A program made the position numbers and the translations under genes. Below, piece after piece: positions 5,675 to 7,526 of a stretch of 7,526 bases of DNA; position 1 is the first letter of the stretch, and each line of letters begins with the position of its first letter. The DNA is from Leptolinea sp. (GTDB lineage: Bacteria; Chloroflexota; Anaerolineae; Anaerolineales; Anaerolineaceae). The notes beneath the pieces are model-generated. The model was given only the letters and a program-made list of their open reading frames with translations, did not search any database and had not been told where the DNA came from. The stretch covers positions 1 to 7,526 of the forward strand of contig JALHEL010000082.1 of the NCBI GenBank assembly GCA_022837205.1, read 5' to 3'.

Positions 5675-7526
5675 ATGGCGACAAATGATTCCGAAAAGTT
5701 TTATTTAGGAAAAGTCTATGATGAGCAAGGGAACCTGACGGATGAAAAACTCCTATACGATCCGCAGGATTTGGTGACTCATTGCATGATTACCGGAATG
5801 ACCGGTTCGGGGAAAACGGGACTGGGAGTCATTTTGCTGGAGGAAATGGCTCGAAAGAACATTCCCGCGATTGTCATCGACCCGAAAGGTGATTTGACCA
5901 ACCTGATGCTCCATTTCCCGGAATTGCGAGCCGAAGACTTTGAACCTTGGATCGATCCGGAAGCTCCGGTTCGGGAAGGGAAATCGCTGTTGGAAATCAG
6001 CGCGGAGACAGCCGAAGCATGGAAGAACGGGTTATCCGAATGGGGGCTGGGTAAAGAGGATATTTCCGAGTTGGAAAAGGTTTCTTATACGATATTTACA
6101 CCCGGATCGACCGTCGGAAATCCGATCAATATCCTGTCTTCCTTTGAAGCACCCGAAACGCCGGTGAAAGAAGGGGATGAGTTTATCCGAGAGGAAATCG
6201 CAACCACCGTAACCGCTTTGCTGGATCTGATCGGAATCAGCAACATCGATCCGCTTCAAAGCCGAGAGCATATTTTGCTTTCAAGCATTATCGAGCAATA
6301 TTGGAATATGGGGAAAAGTATTGATATCGAAGAAATGATCGCCGCCGTAAATGATCCGCCCTTTGAGAAATTGGGCGCTTTACCTGTCGATAAAATGTAT
6401 CCTCCCAAAGACCGATTCCAGTTATCTCTACTGCTGAATAATTTTTTGGCTTCTCCGTCCTTCCAAAATTGGAATAAAGGGCCGAATTTGGATATTGGAA
6501 AGTTGCTTTATACAAATGACGGAAAAGCTCGAATGAATGTTTTTTATCTGCAGCACCTTAATGATCATGAGCGGATGTTTTTTGTGACAATGCTGTATTC
6601 TCAAATCGAATCTTGGATGAGACAGCAGCCCGGAACGGGGAATCTGAAATTGGGGGTTTATTTTGACGAAATCGCGGGATATCTGCCGGCGACTTCGAAT
6701 CCGGCTTCCAGAAACGTGATCATTCGCTTATTGAAACAGGCGAGAGCTTTTGGTGTCGGGATGATTCTTTCTTCCCAGAACCCGATCGATTTTGATTATA
6801 AGGCGCTGTCGAACGCGGGCACCTGGTTTATCGGACATTTACAGACGGCTCAAGATGTAAAGCGTTTAATCGACGGTCTTGCCACCAATGATGGAGGAAT
6901 CGATCAAACGGAAGCGAAAAGACGGATTTCCGCGTTGAAAAACCGCCAATTTCTGTATATGAACGTACATACGCCCGGATTAAAGGTTATGACGACTCGT
7001 TGGACATTAAATTATTTAGCCGGTCCGTTGACGCGAAACAGGATTCCTTTATTAATCGAAAAAGGTCTCAGCGAGCGTGTCGATACCGTAAGTCCCGTAA
7101 TGAATGCCAACGAAGCTGTCGCAGAATTGGCGGACACCAGTCAGAATCAAGAAGAAGATCAAGGAGGAGCGAAAATGTCCGAGGAAAAAGCCAAGGAAGT
7201 CCAGCCCGAAGGCACCAAACCCGAAATCGCAGCGAATATAAATGAATATTATCTCAGAGCGGAAAAAACAGCGGCGGAAGTTGGTGCACCGGCCGAAGAA
7301 ATCACTTATCTTCCGGCATGGATCGCGCAAGCCGAAGCGCGTATTCTTCAACCGAAATATAATCTGGATTTTATCGATAAAAAAGCGGTTTTGATTGACG
7401 AACCGGACATCCGTGGCGTTTCCATTAATTGGCGGGAATATGAAACGGAACCTTTCGACGAAAAAACTGTTCAAAGTCGACCGCAATATGCCGATGCGAA
7501 ATATGAACAGCCGCCTGAATGGATGT
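5675..7526 (+). CDS. HerA/FtsK-class P-loop ATPase (3' end beyond window)
   Basis: Partial gene with 617 codons visible and no stop before the window end. Walker A is GMTGSGKT at residues 41-48, followed by IPAIVIDPKGDLTNL (79-93), characteristic of the DUF87/HerA-like group. Walker B is LGVYFDEI, with D331-E332. LLKQARAFGVGMILSSQNP resembles the conserved HerA stretch with its arginine and sensor residues. A Gln/Glu-rich linker at about 488-512 separates the ATPase core from a C-terminal region that I do not recognise. HerA-like proteins are hexameric motors moving along or pumping DNA; the substrate here is unknown and no NurA nuclease or defence partner is visible. Similar single proteins occur in Anaerolineae, to my recollection. 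Start ATG 5675 has AAGGAG (5663-5668) 6 bases upstream, the clearest ribosome site of any gene start here. An in-frame internal start may exist at codon 501. Confidence 0.88.
   Translation, partial: MATNDSEKFYLGKVYDEQGNLTDEKLLYDPQDLVTHCMITGMTGSGKTGLGVILLEEMARKNIPAIVIDPKGDLTNLMLHFPELRAEDFEPWIDPEAPVREGKSLLEISAETAEAWKNGLSEWGLGKEDISELEKVSYTIFTPGSTVGNPINILSSFEAPETPVKEGDEFIREEIATTVTALLDLIGISNIDPLQSREHILLSSIIEQYWNMGKSIDIEEMIAAVNDPPFEKLGALPVDKMYPPKDRFQLSLLLNNFLASPSFQNWNKGPNLDIGKLLYTNDGKARMNVFYLQHLNDHERMFFVTMLYSQIESWMRQQPGTGNLKLGVYFDEIAGYLPATSNPASRNVIIRLLKQARAFGVGMILSSQNPIDFDYKALSNAGTWFIGHLQTAQDVKRLIDGLATNDGGIDQTEAKRRISALKNRQFLYMNVHTPGLKVMTTRWTLNYLAGPLTRNRIPLLIEKGLSERVDTVSPVMNANEAVAELADTSQNQEEDQGGAKMSEEKAKEVQPEGTKPEIAANINEYYLRAEKTAAEVGAPAEEITYLPAWIAQAEARILQPKYNLDFIDKKAVLIDEPDIRGVSINWREYETEPFDEKTVQSRPQYADAKYEQPPEWM
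7161..7177 (+). promoter_or_regulatory. Internal ribosome-binding site and in-frame ATG within the ATPase gene
   Basis: AAGGAGG (7161-7167), 7 bases, then ATG (7175-7177) in the same frame as the ATPase, at codon 501. The spacing is ideal. The site falls in the Gln/Glu/Lys-rich linker (SQNQEEDQGGAKMSEEKAKE) between the ATPase core and the C-terminal region. It could yield a separate C-terminal product. The sequence is certain; its use is inference. Confidence 0.4.

Noticed and set aside
7052..7486. 144-residue minus-strand open frame opposite the ATPase gene
   Set aside because: The ATPase frame is clearly coding here and continuous to the window end; the antisense product (Phe/Arg-rich) looks like reversed Glu/Lys-rich linker codons.

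Overview
The window looks like ordinary chromosomal DNA from a bacterium of the phylum Chloroflexota, probably class Anaerolineae. This is inferred from protein style only. The clues are a membrane-anchored TPR protein with a Pro/Thr linker (TAIPTR then SYAMEAEAQF), a double zinc-ribbon/TM/SH3-like protein with a C-terminal VKVRMQPS...GDELFTVLD...GWTVEA...YWLMPL pattern, a HerA-like ATPase beginning KFYLGKVYD, and a cdaA-ybbR pair. These match what I remember of Anaerolineae genomes. No rRNA, tRNA, CRISPR array, insertion sequence or phage gene was seen.

Layout. Positions 1-4536 are read on the minus strand, in transcription order: a secreted cysteine-rich protein of unknown function (4536-3913), a membrane-anchored TPR protein (3891-2554), dephospho-CoA kinase CoaE (2530-1934), a 141-base gap holding a good sigma70-type promoter, diadenylate cyclase CdaA (1792-905), and a YbbR/CdaR protein (908 to beyond position 1) that overlaps cdaA by ATGA. 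Positions 4537-4776 are a divergent intergenic region. The plus strand then carries the zinc-ribbon/SH3-like membrane protein (4777-5580) and, after 94 bases, a HerA/FtsK-class P-loop ATPase (5675 to beyond position 7526). No gene-free stretch exceeds 300 bases; the longest is the 240-base divergent region.

How the genes work together. CdaA makes c-di-AMP at the membrane, and YbbR/CdaR proteins are its known extracytoplasmic partners and regulators, so that pair is one functional unit with its own promoter. The first three minus-strand genes are closely spaced (21 and 23 bases) and probably co-transcribed from a TATAAT promoter just upstream of 4536. Two of their products should lie outside the membrane and are unusually cysteine-rich, while CoaE is a cytoplasmic housekeeping enzyme, so the grouping may not be functional. 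The two plus-strand genes are not obviously linked in function.

Most notable points: (1) an in-frame internal ATG with a near-perfect Shine-Dalgarno at codon 501 of the ATPase, exactly at a linker; (2) a dense regulatory layout before cdaA, with a promoter inside a dyad, a 14-base perfect palindrome and two out-of-frame mini-ORFs ahead of a GTG start; (3) a probable leaderless start of the zinc-ribbon gene; (4) an unrecognised secreted protein with eight mature cysteines. I did not find a convincing new multi-gene system.
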